DNA from: Umbribacter vaginalis
Lineage (GTDB): Bacteria > Actinomycetota > Coriobacteriia > Coriobacteriales > Eggerthellaceae
Assembly: GCA_001552935.1 (NCBI GenBank)
Contig: KQ959677.1
Location: 23,994-87,993, forward strand
Direction of reading: 5' to 3'
Length of the DNA: 64,000 bases
The notes below the pieces were generated by a model, which was given only the letters and a program-made list of their open reading frames with translations, did not search any database and had not been told where the DNA came from. The position numbers were made by a program, and so were the translations under genes. Positions 1-9,900 of the stretch are shown here, one piece after another (the first letter of the stretch is position 1; every line of letters begins with the position of its first letter).

Positions 1-1026
1 GCAGGCATCAAAAGCAAGTGCCTTTTCTCGAAATGCACGTGCGTCGGTTACAATTCTGAAGCGGATATGTCGAGCGTTTTCGTTTTGCAACATCTCTGTG
101 AACATAGCTGCTACATTGTTGTACATCTCATTATTTGCAACTAAATACATGCTTACACCATGTAAAGGGTCAAGATATAAACATGGATGTGGAAGTGAAA
201 GCTTAGATCCACACTTTATGCACGTCACGTCAAAAAAAGTGCCAGCAGTGAGTTTTTCAGCAGCATCGGGAGTATCGAAGGTGTTCAAGAGCGTTTGTAT
301 TGTAAGCGCTTGTGTGGCGTTACATGCAGGGCACGTAAATGATGTTTCATCGTTTTCTGAATTATTCCAGGGAAAATCTGTGTAGTGCATTGGCATATCG
401 GTGTTAGTTTGAAGATTAGGACGTAATCCTGTTTCACGCATAAAGTCAACGAATTCTGGCGCATACTCGCTTACATCCCAGCTTTCTATCGTGTTTGCGT
501 TGCCTGCAAGCGCACGAGCTGCCATTCCTGTTGGGTCGTCAACAATTTCCCAATCGCTTGGCGTGCACGGATATAAATTTGCAGTGCTCTCTCCATTGTC
601 AAATACGCCTAGATATTCTGGGTTTTCTCGAGAACAAGGCCAATAGTAGCATGCACCGCGCGTAAGCGGCGGATAGGTGTCGTTGTCAAACTGATGGCCT
701 GTAAAGCGTACAACCGACCAATTTTCTTTAATGTTCATCTGTCGTATTGTTAGTTTAAGTAATTTCAGGAAATCGGCAACTTCTTCCTTTTCGTAACGTG
801 TTAAGTATTCATCAATTTCGGCTTGATAGTGTACAAGTGAGTCTTTTTTAATTGGAACAAGGAACAGGGTTTGATCGCTTTCATTTTCTTGGTTTTGGTT
901 GGACGGTTGCAGGAGCTGATTAATGCGTTCAATAAGCTCGTTAGGGTAAAAAATAACTTCAAGCGATTCTTCGGTGCTTTTGGGGAGTAATCCAAGATTG
1001 GCGTGTTTTTCTGGAATGTAAGGCAT
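1..1026 (-). CDS. CpXC domain protein, C-terminus beyond window
   Basis: The reading frame is open from the ATG at 1026 to the window edge (342 codons), with GAGG just upstream of the start. Residues 1-225 are acidic and match nothing I recognise. From residue 232 there are two zinc-knuckle-like pairs, CPAC (232-235) and CIKC (269-272), followed by a hydrophobic Leu/Tyr-Asp-Pro stretch near 283-287. This arrangement is typical of the CpXC family, a probable zinc-binding domain of unknown role. The CpXC domain is usually N-terminal; here a long N-terminal region precedes it, which is unusual. No neighbour explains its job. Function is unknown. Confidence 0.75.
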   Translation of the reverse strand, partial: MPYIPEKHANLGLLPKSTEESLEVIFYPNELIERINQLLQPSNQNQENESDQTLFLVPIKKDSLVHYQAEIDEYLTRYEKEEVADFLKLLKLTIRQMNIKENWSVVRFTGHQFDNDTYPPLTRGACYYWPCSRENPEYLGVFDNGESTANLYPCTPSDWEIVDDPTGMAARALAGNANTIESWDVSEYAPEFVDFMRETGLRPNLQTNTDMPMHYTDFPWNNSENDETSFTCPACNATQALTIQTLLNTFDTPDAAEKLTAGTFFDVTCIKCGSKLSLPHPCLYLDPLHGVSMYLVANNEMYNNVAAMFTEMLQNENARHIRFRIVTDARAFREKALAFDAC

Positions 1027-1333
1027 GATTCCTCTTTTCGTTAAAGGAAAGTGTCACTACAGAAGTATAGAATAGTTGCCTTTGTCTGACTATAGTGCTT
1101 GTTTTACTGCTTTTACGTTGAGCTTGCACGTTACTTGCTTTGTATATCGAAAATCGGCTGAAAATTGTGTATTAGGTGCGATCCAGCAACAAAAGGCATC
1201 GGCTTGCACAGGACATAATGGCTTGCTCTTTTTGGCTATCTGACCTTGATCTATAGCTGAATTCCGTTGCCTGTGTGCGAAGACGTCGCCGGGGCCGCAT
1301 GGGGGCTGATTCGGCTATGTGACAAACATGTAA

Positions 1334-1362
1334 GTTTCGAGGCAAGGCCCGCATTGTATAAT
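1334..1362 (+). promoter_or_regulatory. Candidate promoter of the bceRSAB-like operon
   Basis: A perfect TATAAT lies at 1357-1362, 23 bases before the response regulator start. The -35 side (near 1335) is poor. An ATGTAAG heptamer at 1328-1334 resembles the repeated ATGTAAGGC half-sites found downstream at 3091 and 3102, so it may be regulator-bound. The rest of the 1027-1385 gap holds a TATACT at 1064-1069 (minus strand) that could serve the CpXC gene. I see no gene in it. Confidence 0.4.
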
Positions 1363-1385
1363 GTGACTAATAAGAAAGGCCCGCT

Positions 1386-2060
1386 ATGACGAAGATTGCC
1401 ATCATTGAAGACGATACGACATTGAGAAACGAGCTCGCGCACATTCTCGAGTTGCAGGACTTTCTGTGCGTCGCGTGCGATGATTTCGTTGACGCTGATC
1501 ATTGGCTTGTATCTGAGGTGCCTGACTGCGTCATCGTCGATCTTGGTCTTCCGGGAAACGACGGTCTTTCTATCTGTCGCGCCTTTCGCGCTCAAAGCCA
1601 GGTTCCCATCATGGTGCTTACGGCCTCCGATTCGGAATTCGACGAGATTATGGCCATGGGACTGGGCGCGGACGACTATCTGACCAAGCCGTATCGCCCT
1701 GCGGTTCTGTTGGCTCACCTGCAAGCAGCGCTCCGTCGAGCTGGGCAGAATTCGCAAGTATCCTATCGGGCTATCGTTCATCGCGGGGTCGAGTTCAACT
1801 CTGCTAAGGGCACCGTCTCGTTCGGAGGTAGAACCATCGAGCTTTCGCGCAATGAGCAGCGAATCCTCGACGTGCTTATGAGCAGCCCCGGGCAAATCGT
1901 CACGCGCCAAGAACTTATATGCAAGCTGTGGGACACTGATGACTTCATTGACGACAACACCTTGACAGTGAACGTCAATCGCGTACGCAAGCAGCTAGCT
2001 GCCTTGGGTGCGCCCGATGACTTTTTGCAAACAAAGCGCGGACAAGGCTATCTGGTATGA
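1386..2060 (+). CDS. OmpR-family response regulator, BceR-like
   Basis: A 224-residue two-component regulator. The receiver domain (1-115) has the acidic pocket at E8-D10, phospho-acceptor D52 in VDLGLP, T80 and K101. The C-terminal half (about 125-224) is an OmpR/PhoB winged helix ending KRGQGYLV. It overlaps the downstream kinase by 4 bases (ATGA) and is followed by an ABC transporter of the BceAB type, so it probably activates that transporter when cell-wall-active peptides are sensed. The assignment to the BceR group rests on operon context and the small kinase; the inducer is unknown. Confidence 0.9.
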   Translation: MTKIAIIEDDTTLRNELAHILELQDFLCVACDDFVDADHWLVSEVPDCVIVDLGLPGNDGLSICRAFRAQSQVPIMVLTASDSEFDEIMAMGLGADDYLTKPYRPAVLLAHLQAALRRAGQNSQVSYRAIVHRGVEFNSAKGTVSFGGRTIELSRNEQRILDVLMSSPGQIVTRQELICKLWDTDDFIDDNTLTVNVNRVRKQLAALGAPDDFLQTKRGQGYLV

Positions 2061-3079
2061 GCAGAGAAGCTGTAAGTCGATTTAGCTTCATCCTGTACTG
2101 CAAGGACCACCTTCCTTCTTTCATGGTAGCGGCGTGCACGTTGGCCTGCGTGACGTTCGTGCTACGTGTTTTGGGACTGAACGTTCAGGCGGTCGTCATG
2201 GTCTGCTGCCTTGTCGCTGCAGGCATGGCGATAATCTTTCTTTGGGACTACCTGCGCAAGCGCCGCGCCTACAACCAGCTATTGGAAGTCGCGCGCGAGC
2301 TGGAGCAGGTACGTCATCTTACCGCCTTCGCCACGGAGCCGTCTTTTCTCGAAGGACGCGTTGCCTGGCGGGCGCTCGAGACGCTGTCGAAGACGGCGGG
2401 TGACGAGACCGCGCACATCAACGAAGATGCTGCCGCCTACCAGCGCTACGTCGAACTGTGGGTACATGAGATCAAAACCCCCATCACTGCATGTAAGCTG
2501 GTTCTCTCTCGCATGAAGGGGCCTGACGCAACGACCTTGCGCCAAGAGGTTGAGCGCATCGAGCTTCAGGTGGAGCAGGCTTTGTACTATGTGCGCCATC
2601 AGGCTCTTTCCTCGGACTATGCGATACGGCGCATATCGTTGGTGGAGGTTGCGAGGGAGTCCTGCAAGCGCAACCAGAATATGCTCATCTCTTTTGGCGT
2701 GCGGCCTGTGTTCGAGCTGGGCGAAGCCTGCGCATTCGCCGATGTGCAATGGCTCGGATTCGTCGTCGACCAGCTGGTGAGCAACGCAGCTAAATATGGT
2801 GCAACGGAAGTGGTGTTTAGGTCTTTTGCGCAAGGTGAGGCTTCCCAGCAAACGGTCCAGTTCGAGATCGCGGACAACGGCAAGGGCATATCTGCAGCCG
2901 ACCTGCCCAAAATCTTCGAACGCGGCTTCGTGGGTGAGAACGGTCGAGCCAAGGGCTCGGCCACCGGAATGGGACTGTACCTATGCGCGAACATCTGCAA
3001 GCTCATGGGGCTTTCAATCGAAGTGTTCTCACAGGTGGGGAAGGGATCTCGCTTTGTAATCACCTTGCCTGCGGCATAA
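2057..3079 (+). CDS. Intramembrane-sensing histidine kinase, BceS-like
   Basis: 340 residues. Two membrane helices lie close together (about 22-40 and 45-63) with almost no extracellular loop, the layout of intramembrane-sensing kinases that rely on their partner ABC transporter for detection. The H-box is WVHEIKTP with H137, the N-box is DQLVSNAAKYG with N243, and the G-boxes are DNGKG (273-277) and GMGLYL (304-309). It is translationally coupled to the response regulator. Family knowledge says such kinases phosphorylate their regulator in response to transporter flux; substrate is not readable from sequence. Confidence 0.9.
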   Translation: MSREAVSRFSFILYCKDHLPSFMVAACTLACVTFVLRVLGLNVQAVVMVCCLVAAGMAIIFLWDYLRKRRAYNQLLEVARELEQVRHLTAFATEPSFLEGRVAWRALETLSKTAGDETAHINEDAAAYQRYVELWVHEIKTPITACKLVLSRMKGPDATTLRQEVERIELQVEQALYYVRHQALSSDYAIRRISLVEVARESCKRNQNMLISFGVRPVFELGEACAFADVQWLGFVVDQLVSNAAKYGATEVVFRSFAQGEASQQTVQFEIADNGKGISAADLPKIFERGFVGENGRAKGSATGMGLYLCANICKLMGLSIEVFSQVGKGSRFVITLPAA

Positions 3080-3080
3080 A

Positions 3081-3112
3081 CCTTACGCGAATGTAAGGCG
3101 GATGTAAGGCAA
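3081..3112 (+). promoter_or_regulatory. Candidate response-regulator operator upstream of the ABC genes
   Basis: Immediately after the kinase stop there are two direct copies of ATGTAAGGC (3091-3099 and 3102-3110) with an 11-base period, and an inverted CCTTAC at 3081-3086. An 11-base period puts half-sites on the same helix face, as OmpR-family dimers need. Position between kinase and transporter matches where BceR-type regulators usually bind. Binding is inferred. Confidence 0.45.
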
Positions 3113-3145
3113 ATCGATGGCATCGCCAGAAGCCGCGTGGGAGAA

Positions 3146-3172
3146 TTTCTATCGTTCGATACCCGATAGAAA
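3146..3172 (+). promoter_or_regulatory. 9-bp inverted repeat overlapping the ABC ATPase ribosome-binding site
   Basis: TTTCTATCG (3146-3154) and CGATAGAAA (3164-3172) are perfect inverted copies around a 9-base loop. The last three bases of the right arm are part of the AAAGGAG ribosome-binding site (3170-3176) of the ATPase at 3182. In RNA the hairpin could partly hide the site. Confidence 0.4.
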
Positions 3173-3181
3173 GGAGTCTTC

Positions 3182-3985
3182 ATGACCGAACTACATGGCG
3201 CTCCCGCTGATGCGGCGAAGCGCGTTGCCTGCAGGGTTACGGGGCTGGAACGCGTATACGGAGGTAAAAGCAATGCGACTTATGCGCTCAACGGGATCTC
3301 GCTTCAAATTGAGCAGGGCGAGTTCGTGGCCATCATGGGCCCTTCCGGCTCCGGCAAGACGACGCTTCTCAACTGCATAGCAACCATCGATAAGCCCACC
3401 TGCGGTACGGTTGAAGTCGGTGGAACGGAGATCACCCGCTTGAAGGGAAAGGCCCTCGCTCGCTTCCGTCGCGAAGACCTCGGCTTCCTCTTTCAGGACG
3501 CGAACCTCGTTGAAACGCTGACGGCTTACGAGAACATCGCCCTTCCGCTGACAATCCGCGACGTTTCTGCGCCGTTGATTAACATTCGCGTTCAGGAACT
3601 GGCGAAGCTATTCGACGTGGCAAGCGTGCTTGGCAAGCTGCCGGCTCAGATGTCGGGCGGACAGCGTCAGCGCGTCGCGGCGGCACGTGCCGTGGCAGGG
3701 AGTCCGAAGCTGGTTCTTGCTGACGAGCCCACTGGCGCGCTCGACTCCCGAAATGCTGTAAGCCTGCTGACAACCCTGGACGCCATGAACAAGGACATGG
3801 GCGCCACCATCCTCATGGTCACCCACGACCCTCAAGCGGCGTCGTACGCCACCCGCGCCCTGTTCGTGAAGGACGGTAAGATATTCACCGAGGTCAGGGC
3901 TGGAGGCGCCAGTCGAAACGACTTCTTCAACCGCATCATGGAGGTCCAGGCGTTGCTGGGAGGCGGTTTCGATCATGTACGCTAG
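3182..3985 (+). CDS. ABC transporter ATP-binding protein, BceA-like
   Basis: 267 residues with all ABC ATPase motifs: Walker A GPSGSGKT (53-60), Q-loop in LFQDAN, signature MSGGQRQRVA (157-166), Walker B LVLADEP (177-183), D-loop ALDS and the H-loop histidine in MVTHD. The GEFVAIMGPSGSGKT style is typical of the MacB/LolD/BceA group that pairs with FtsX-like permeases. The start has AAAGGAG 6 bases upstream. It overlaps the permease by 11 bases. Together they probably remove lantibiotic- or bacitracin-like peptides from lipid-linked cell wall intermediates; substrate not determined. Confidence 0.9.
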   Translation: MTELHGAPADAAKRVACRVTGLERVYGGKSNATYALNGISLQIEQGEFVAIMGPSGSGKTTLLNCIATIDKPTCGTVEVGGTEITRLKGKALARFRREDLGFLFQDANLVETLTAYENIALPLTIRDVSAPLINIRVQELAKLFDVASVLGKLPAQMSGGQRQRVAAARAVAGSPKLVLADEPTGALDSRNAVSLLTTLDAMNKDMGATILMVTHDPQAASYATRALFVKDGKIFTEVRAGGASRNDFFNRIMEVQALLGGGFDHVR

Positions 3986-6056
3986 AATCGCGCTGGGCAA
4001 CGTGCGTCGCAGCGTGAGGGATTACGCGGTCTACTTCGTGACCCTGCTGTTCGGCGTTACGGTTTTTTACGCCTTTAACTCAATCAAATCCCAGTCTGTT
4101 CTGCTGGATGTGACCAACAACGCCATGGGAAGGATGCTTGATATTACTACCTCTTTTATTGGGGGTTTCTCGGTCGTTGTGGCCGCAGTATTAGCCTTCT
4201 TGGTGGTGTATGCTAATCGATTCATCATCAAGCGCCGAAAGCGGGAATTTGGCACCTACCTTGTTTTGGGCATGAACTCGAGCAAGGTGGTCTGCATCCT
4301 TTTCTATGAAATGCTGCTTGTCGGCGCAGTTTCCCTGGTTCTGGGCATTGCGCTCGGTGCCGTCCTCTCTCAGGCCTTAGCCTTTGCTACGGCGGCTCTG
4401 ATCGGCTCAACCATTAGCCACTATCAGTTCGTCTTCTCTACCCAAGCCATGTTCATGACGCTAGGCTGCTTTGCTGCCATGTTTGTGATTACCTTGGTCA
4501 TGAACGTTGTTTACGTCTCCCGCCGCAAGCTGGGCGACCTGCTGACCTGTCGCGATGACGTGAAGCTTGGCTGCAAGATTCCCTTTGGCGTGCGCTTAGT
4601 GGTCTTTATTGCGGCAATCGCTTTGATTGGCTTTGCGTATTATGGCCTGTGGCTGAACAAGTTCAAGATGCTGGACGGCTTCTTCGCCCTCATTACCGGC
4701 ATACTTGTCGTAGGCACCTTTTTGCTGTTTTGGTCGGCGTCGACGATGGTCATGTTTCTTGCGCGGCGCAGCAAGAGATTCTACCTGAAGGGTCTGCGCC
4801 CCTTTACGTTGCGTCAGGTATCGAGCCGCCTTACTACCACGTTTAGCTCTATGGCCATGGTGTCGCTTTTGCTGTTCTTTGCGTTGACCACGACTTCCGT
4901 TGGTTTCGGCGTCATGAAGATTTTCGTGGGCGACGTGGGGGAGACATCCAAGTACGATCTAAGCCTCAGTTATCGCATCGGTTACGACAGCTCTTCCCAT
5001 AAACGCATGGTGGAGGGCAGGGAGCGCTACGTCAACGAGTGCAATTCTGACATGGAGACGTTTCTGAGGACGTCTGACTATGGCGAGATGTGGAACCAGC
5101 TCATCGATCGCTGTGCGCAGATTGACGTATACACTGTTACTGGTCTTACCTGGGAGGCGGTGTGCGGCGACAACGGCCTTGCCGACGTGTACCGCACGTG
5201 GAAGCCTGGAAACACTAACGTAGCGGTGCGAGTTATGGGCGTCAGCCAGTTCAATAAAACAGCGACGCTTACCGGCGAGACTCCTGTTGTCGTGCCTGAA
5301 GGTCAGTTCGTCATTAACAACGATGCGGCCGTGGCGGAAGGCATTGCCCAGGCGATGCGTGAAAAGGGAGGCGAAGTGCAGATAGCGGGGCATACGCTGA
5401 CTGCGAGCCCCGAGCAGGTTGGCCGCGAGATTAGAAACGGCTCGATAAGGAGTGAGGTTTTGGCCCTGATCGTGCCGGATGAGGTCATCGATGTTCTGCG
5501 TGATCAGGACGTTTACGTGCAGAGCGTGTTCAACGTGATGTACTCCATGGATCGCGCAGAGGGTGACGCGCTGCTGCAGAAGGACGAAAGCTCGTTGGGC
5601 TTCTCTGGGTACTTCTCCTATGCCGATGCTTGTACTGGCCTCGAGATGTTCTCCCAGGCAGGCGGCCTGAAGTTGCTGTGCACGTACCTGGCCCTGTATG
5701 TTGGCTTTATTCTGCTGGTGTGCACTGCCGCCGTTTTGGCGATTCAGCAGCTATCCGACGTCTCCGACTCGCTCGGTAGCTACCGGAAGGTCTCCGTGCT
5801 GGGTGCAGAAGACGGCATGGTCTTGAAGAGCCTGCGCGCTCAGGTGCTGGTGTCCTTTCTGGCGCCGCTGCCGGTGGCTATCTGTTATTCGGCCTACGCA
5901 GTATTCGTCTTGCACATAAACCTGTTCGCTCCGCTCGGCGTGAATCCCTTGGGCGGCATTTTCGTTGCGGCGGCTATGCTATTGGTCATTTACGGCTGCT
6001 ACCTCCTGGTGACGTTCATGGTTTCCAGAGCCCTGGTCAAGGACAGCATCGTCTAG
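3975..6056 (+). CDS. FtsX-like permease, BceB-like
   Basis: 693 residues, within the usual BceB length (about 640-670). Hydrophobic segments come as an N-terminal group (from residue 18 to about 300), then a large soluble extracellular domain (about 310-560), then a C-terminal FtsX block. This layout, with one big external domain between helices 7 and 8, is characteristic of BceB-type permeases that detect peptide antibiotics. It begins inside the ATPase gene, so the pair is coupled. No membrane or frame damage is seen, so the module looks functional. Confidence 0.88.
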   Translation: MYARIALGNVRRSVRDYAVYFVTLLFGVTVFYAFNSIKSQSVLLDVTNNAMGRMLDITTSFIGGFSVVVAAVLAFLVVYANRFIIKRRKREFGTYLVLGMNSSKVVCILFYEMLLVGAVSLVLGIALGAVLSQALAFATAALIGSTISHYQFVFSTQAMFMTLGCFAAMFVITLVMNVVYVSRRKLGDLLTCRDDVKLGCKIPFGVRLVVFIAAIALIGFAYYGLWLNKFKMLDGFFALITGILVVGTFLLFWSASTMVMFLARRSKRFYLKGLRPFTLRQVSSRLTTTFSSMAMVSLLLFFALTTTSVGFGVMKIFVGDVGETSKYDLSLSYRIGYDSSSHKRMVEGRERYVNECNSDMETFLRTSDYGEMWNQLIDRCAQIDVYTVTGLTWEAVCGDNGLADVYRTWKPGNTNVAVRVMGVSQFNKTATLTGETPVVVPEGQFVINNDAAVAEGIAQAMREKGGEVQIAGHTLTASPEQVGREIRNGSIRSEVLALIVPDEVIDVLRDQDVYVQSVFNVMYSMDRAEGDALLQKDESSLGFSGYFSYADACTGLEMFSQAGGLKLLCTYLALYVGFILLVCTAAVLAIQQLSDVSDSLGSYRKVSVLGAEDGMVLKSLRAQVLVSFLAPLPVAICYSAYAVFVLHINLFAPLGVNPLGGIFVAAAMLLVIYGCYLLVTFMVSRALVKDSIV

Positions 6057-6095
6057 CATCGTCTAGGCTGCGTCAATTCTTTTCTCCAGCCTGAA

Positions 6096-6219
6096 GAGGT
6101 GGTTTGCCGGCGAAGGTTAAGAGGCGGTATGCCGGGGAAGGCGAATAGTGGTCTGCCGGAGAAGGCGCTGAGGTGGACTGCCGGCGAAGGCGTTGAGGTG
6201 GATTGCCGGCGAAGGCGGA
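6096..6219 (+). repeat. Five 24-25 bp imperfect tandem repeats
   Basis: Units start at 6096, 6121, 6146, 6170 and 6195. The consensus is GAGGTGGATTGCCGGCGAAG followed by GCGTT; each unit keeps TGCCGG(C/G/A)GAAGG. They sit directly after the permease stop. The surrounding stretch 6057-6660 has no convincing gene: its open frames are products of the repeat itself. Confidence 0.85.
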
Positions 6220-6235
6220 CAAATTCGCCTCGCAG

Positions 6236-6264
6236 AGCCCGTGGGTCGTGGCGACCCGCGGGCT
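6236..6264 (+). terminator. Strong GC-rich hairpin, possible terminator of the permease operon
   Basis: AGCCCGTGGGTCG (6236-6248) pairs with CGACCCGCGGGCT (6252-6264) over 13 positions with one G-T wobble and a 3-base loop. Only TT follows, so it is not a classical U-tract terminator. It is the first strong hairpin after the bceRSAB-like genes. Confidence 0.5.
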
Positions 6265-6660
6265 TTCGGCTGATATGCCCGATGTTGGCCGAATGCCGCG
6301 GGGTGTCACGGCGCACGCCCGGGAAGCGAGACGTGACCTCTTTGCTTGATGCACGCATGCCGTCCTGGTTGGGCGCGACTTATGGTTGCCTGGTAAGGCG
6401 GAGTTGTTGCGCACGAACGGTCCATGAAACGCTGCCTTCTCCTTTGCCAAACGAAATATGACGTCACATGGCTACCGCTCACGCCCTTAGGGCGATGATC
6501 GCTTCGTGCTCGTTCATCATTAAACATGTGCGTGGATCGGTGCGGGCGCGATTATCAATAAAGGCGAAAGAAGCTGACATCATTCGCCCTCTGGATTATA
6601 ATGTATCATGGTTTTTATAGCGATTAGGTAACGTCAACTGGGGCTCATTGCGAGGTTGCC

Positions 6661-6888
6661 ATGGAATACTTATCTCTTCATCAAACAGCAGACAAATGGG
6701 GAATATCAGTTCGGAGGGCGCAAACGCTTTGCGCAGGCGATCGAATATCTGGAGCCGTGAAAATTGGTTCATACTGGGCAATTCCTGCGGATGCCGAAAA
6801 GCCGAAGGATGCCAGAATAAAAAGTGGCAAGTATCTTGGTGCCAGGGAAAAGGCAAAAGAACGAAAAGAAAAGCTGCAATCTCAGTGA
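6661..6888 (+). CDS. Small helix-turn-helix DNA-binding protein
   Basis: 75 residues. The N-terminus (MEYLSLHQTADKWGISVRR, residues 1-19) is the start of a MerR/excisionase-like helix-turn-helix, followed by a recognition helix and the wing-like GSYWAIPADAEKP. The C-terminus is highly basic (KAKERKEKLQ). Such proteins commonly sit at the front of restriction and mobile modules. It lies 84 bases before the helicase operon on the same strand and may regulate it, or it may be an excisionase remnant. GAGG precedes the ATG. Confidence 0.7.
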   Translation: MEYLSLHQTADKWGISVRRAQTLCAGDRISGAVKIGSYWAIPADAEKPKDARIKSGKYLGAREKAKERKEKLQSQ

Positions 6889-6972
6889 TGGAGTCCGTTT
6901 TTTAGAACACAGCATTTGCTATTGTGTAGATGCGGCAATAGAGCTATCCGGTTCGGAAGGATTATGAGATAG

Positions 6973-9900
6973 ATGAAGATATTGGATAACGTCACGGAGA
7001 TTGTCCGTGATGATATGGAAAGTACGATTAAACGAGGCAGCAAAGTGTCCATCGCAGCTGCATGCTTTTCCATGTATGCTTACAGCGTCCTGAAGAAAGA
7101 ATTAGAGACCGTTGATGAGTTTCGATTCATCTTCACTTCTCCGACCTTCGTAACAGAAAAAGTTGAAAAGCAAAAGCGCGAGTTCTACATCCCTAGACTA
7201 TCGAGAGAGCAGAGTCTCTACGGTACGGAGTTTGAGATCAAGCTTCGTAACGAAATGACTCAGAAAGCGATCGCGCAGGAGTGTGTGGACTGGATTCGCA
7301 GAAAAGCACGGTTCAAGTCCAATACGACTGGTGAGAACATGGGTGGCTTTATGACGGTCGCGGCACCTTCAGAAGATGTTGCTTATATGCCCATCAACGG
7401 ATTTACAACGGTTGATATTGGCTGTGAGCGCGGTAACAACAGCTACAACATGGTTAATCGCATGGAAGCTCCGTTCTCCACGGAATATATGCAGCTGTTT
7501 GAGTCTCTTTGGAATGACCGAGGCAAGCTGCAGGATGTCACGGATGTGATTGTTGAAAATATCAGCTTGGCATACAACGAAAACTCGCCGGAGTTCATTT
7601 ACTTCATGATGCTGTACAACGTGTTCAACGAGTTTCTTGATGATATATCAGAGGACGTCCTTCCAAACGAGGCGACCGGCTTTAAGCAGAGCAAAATCTG
7701 GAATACGCTCTATGATTTTCAGAAGGATGCTGTACTTGCGATTATCAACAAGCTGGAAAAATACAACGGCTGTATCCTCGCCGACAGCGTTGGCCTTGGC
7801 AAGACTTTCACCGCCTTGGCCGTCATCAAGTATTACGAAAATAGGAACAAAACCGTTCTCGTCCTGTGCCCCAAAAAGCTTTCCGAGAACTGGAATACCT
7901 ATAAAGACAACTACGTCAATAACCCCATTGCGTCAGATCGTTTGAACTACGATGTGCTGTTTCACACGGATCTTTCCAGAAGCGGGGGTACATCGAACGG
8001 CCTTGATTTGGAACGCTTGAACTGGGGAAACTATGACCTTGTGGTGATTGATGAATCACATAACTTCAGGAACGGTACCGGCACCCATGCCAACACGCGG
8101 GAGAATCGGTATGTGAAACTGATGGACAAGGTGATTCGCGCTGGGGTGAAGACCAAGGTGCTAATGCTCTCAGCTACGCCGGTCAACAACCGTTTTGTAG
8201 ATCTGCAGAATCAGCTTGCTATTGCCTATGAAGGAAATTCCGACTTTATCAATGAGAAGTTGGATACCAGCAAGCCTATTGATGCAATCTTCCGTCAGGC
8301 ACAGAAAGCCTTCAATGCCTGGAGCAAGTTGGAGCCGGAAGCCCGGACGACGGATGCTCTTCTTCGGACTTTGGATTTTGACTTCTTTGAAGTGCTGGAC
8401 AGCGTAACGATTGCGCGTTCACGGCGGCACATCGAAAAGTACTACGACACTGCTGAGATTGGCAAATTCCCGACCAGAATGAAGCCGATTTCTCTCAGAC
8501 CGAGCATGACCGATCTGAACAGCACGATTAACTATAACCAGATTTACGAACAGCTGATGCTCCTGACACTGTGCATCTATACACCGTCGAACTATATCTT
8601 TCCGAGTAAGCTGTCAAAATACATTGATCTGACGCACAACAAGGGGAACAACCTCACTCAGCGCGGGCGTGAACAGGGTATCCAGCGCCTCATGAGCATC
8701 AACCTCCTGAAACGTTTGGAGAGTTCCGTATACTCTTTCAATCTGACACTCAGTCGTATTCTTGCGCTGATCCGCAGCACCATCAATGCAATCAATGACT
8801 TTGAAAAGTACGGTGCTGCGGATATTGATATGACGGAAGTGTCCGAAGGCGACTTCGATATGGAAGACGGAAATACGGATTTCTTTACTGTGGGCAAGAA
8901 AATCAAGATTGAACTTGCCGACATGGATTATAAAACTTGGCGTACAGAGCTGCAGGCTGATGCGGATACTCTTGAACTGCTCACTCTTATGGTGGCAGAG
9001 ATTACACCGGAGCATGACCTTAAACTTCAGGCACTTCTACACCTTCTGGAAGATAAGATGCATAATCCAATCAACGAGGGCAACAAGAAGGTACTGATCT
9101 TCTCCGCATTCTCTGATACGGCAGAATACCTGTACGATCAGGTAAGTGCGTACATGAAAAAGAATTATGGACTGAATACCGCCGTAATCACCGGAACCAT
9201 TGATGGCAGGACAACGATTAAGGGGCTGAAAGCCACACTGAACAATATGCTGACCTGCTTTTCGCCTATATCGAAGAGCCGCGATGTTTTGATGCCGGGA
9301 AGTACTATGGAGATTGATGTGCTGATTGCAACGGACTGCATCTCCGAAGGCCAGAACCTGCAAGACTGCGACTATCTGGTGAATTACGACATTCACTGGA
9401 ATCCGGTGCGCATTATCCAGCGTTTCGGACGTATCGATCGTATCGGCAGTAGAAACCACCATATCCAGCTGGTGAACTTCTGGCCGGATATGACATTGGA
9501 TGATTACATCAACCTGAAACCCCGCGTGGAAACCAGGATGAAAATTTCCATCATGACTTCTACCGGTGATGACGATCTGATCAACCCTGAAGAAAAGGGC
9601 GATCTGGAGTACAGAAAGCAGCAACTGAAGCGCCTCCAGGAAGAAGTTGTCGATATCGAAGATATGGCCAGCAGCATTTCCATCATGGATCTGGGACTCA
9701 ATGAGTTCCGGCTCGACCTGCTAGAATACATCAAAACACATGACGATCTGAACAAAAAGCCCAAGGGTCTTCATGCGGTTGTACCTGCGGATGAAGAGAA
9801 CCCTGAAGGTGTCATCTTTGTCCTGAAGAACATCAATAACAGCGTCAACATAGATAACCATAACCGGATTCATCCGTTCTACATGGTTTATATAGGTGCA

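Noticed and set aside
6073..6450. Minus-strand open frame with repeated FAGNPP-like units
   Set aside because: The protein repeat is only the translation of the 25-bp tandem array; no ribosome-binding site.
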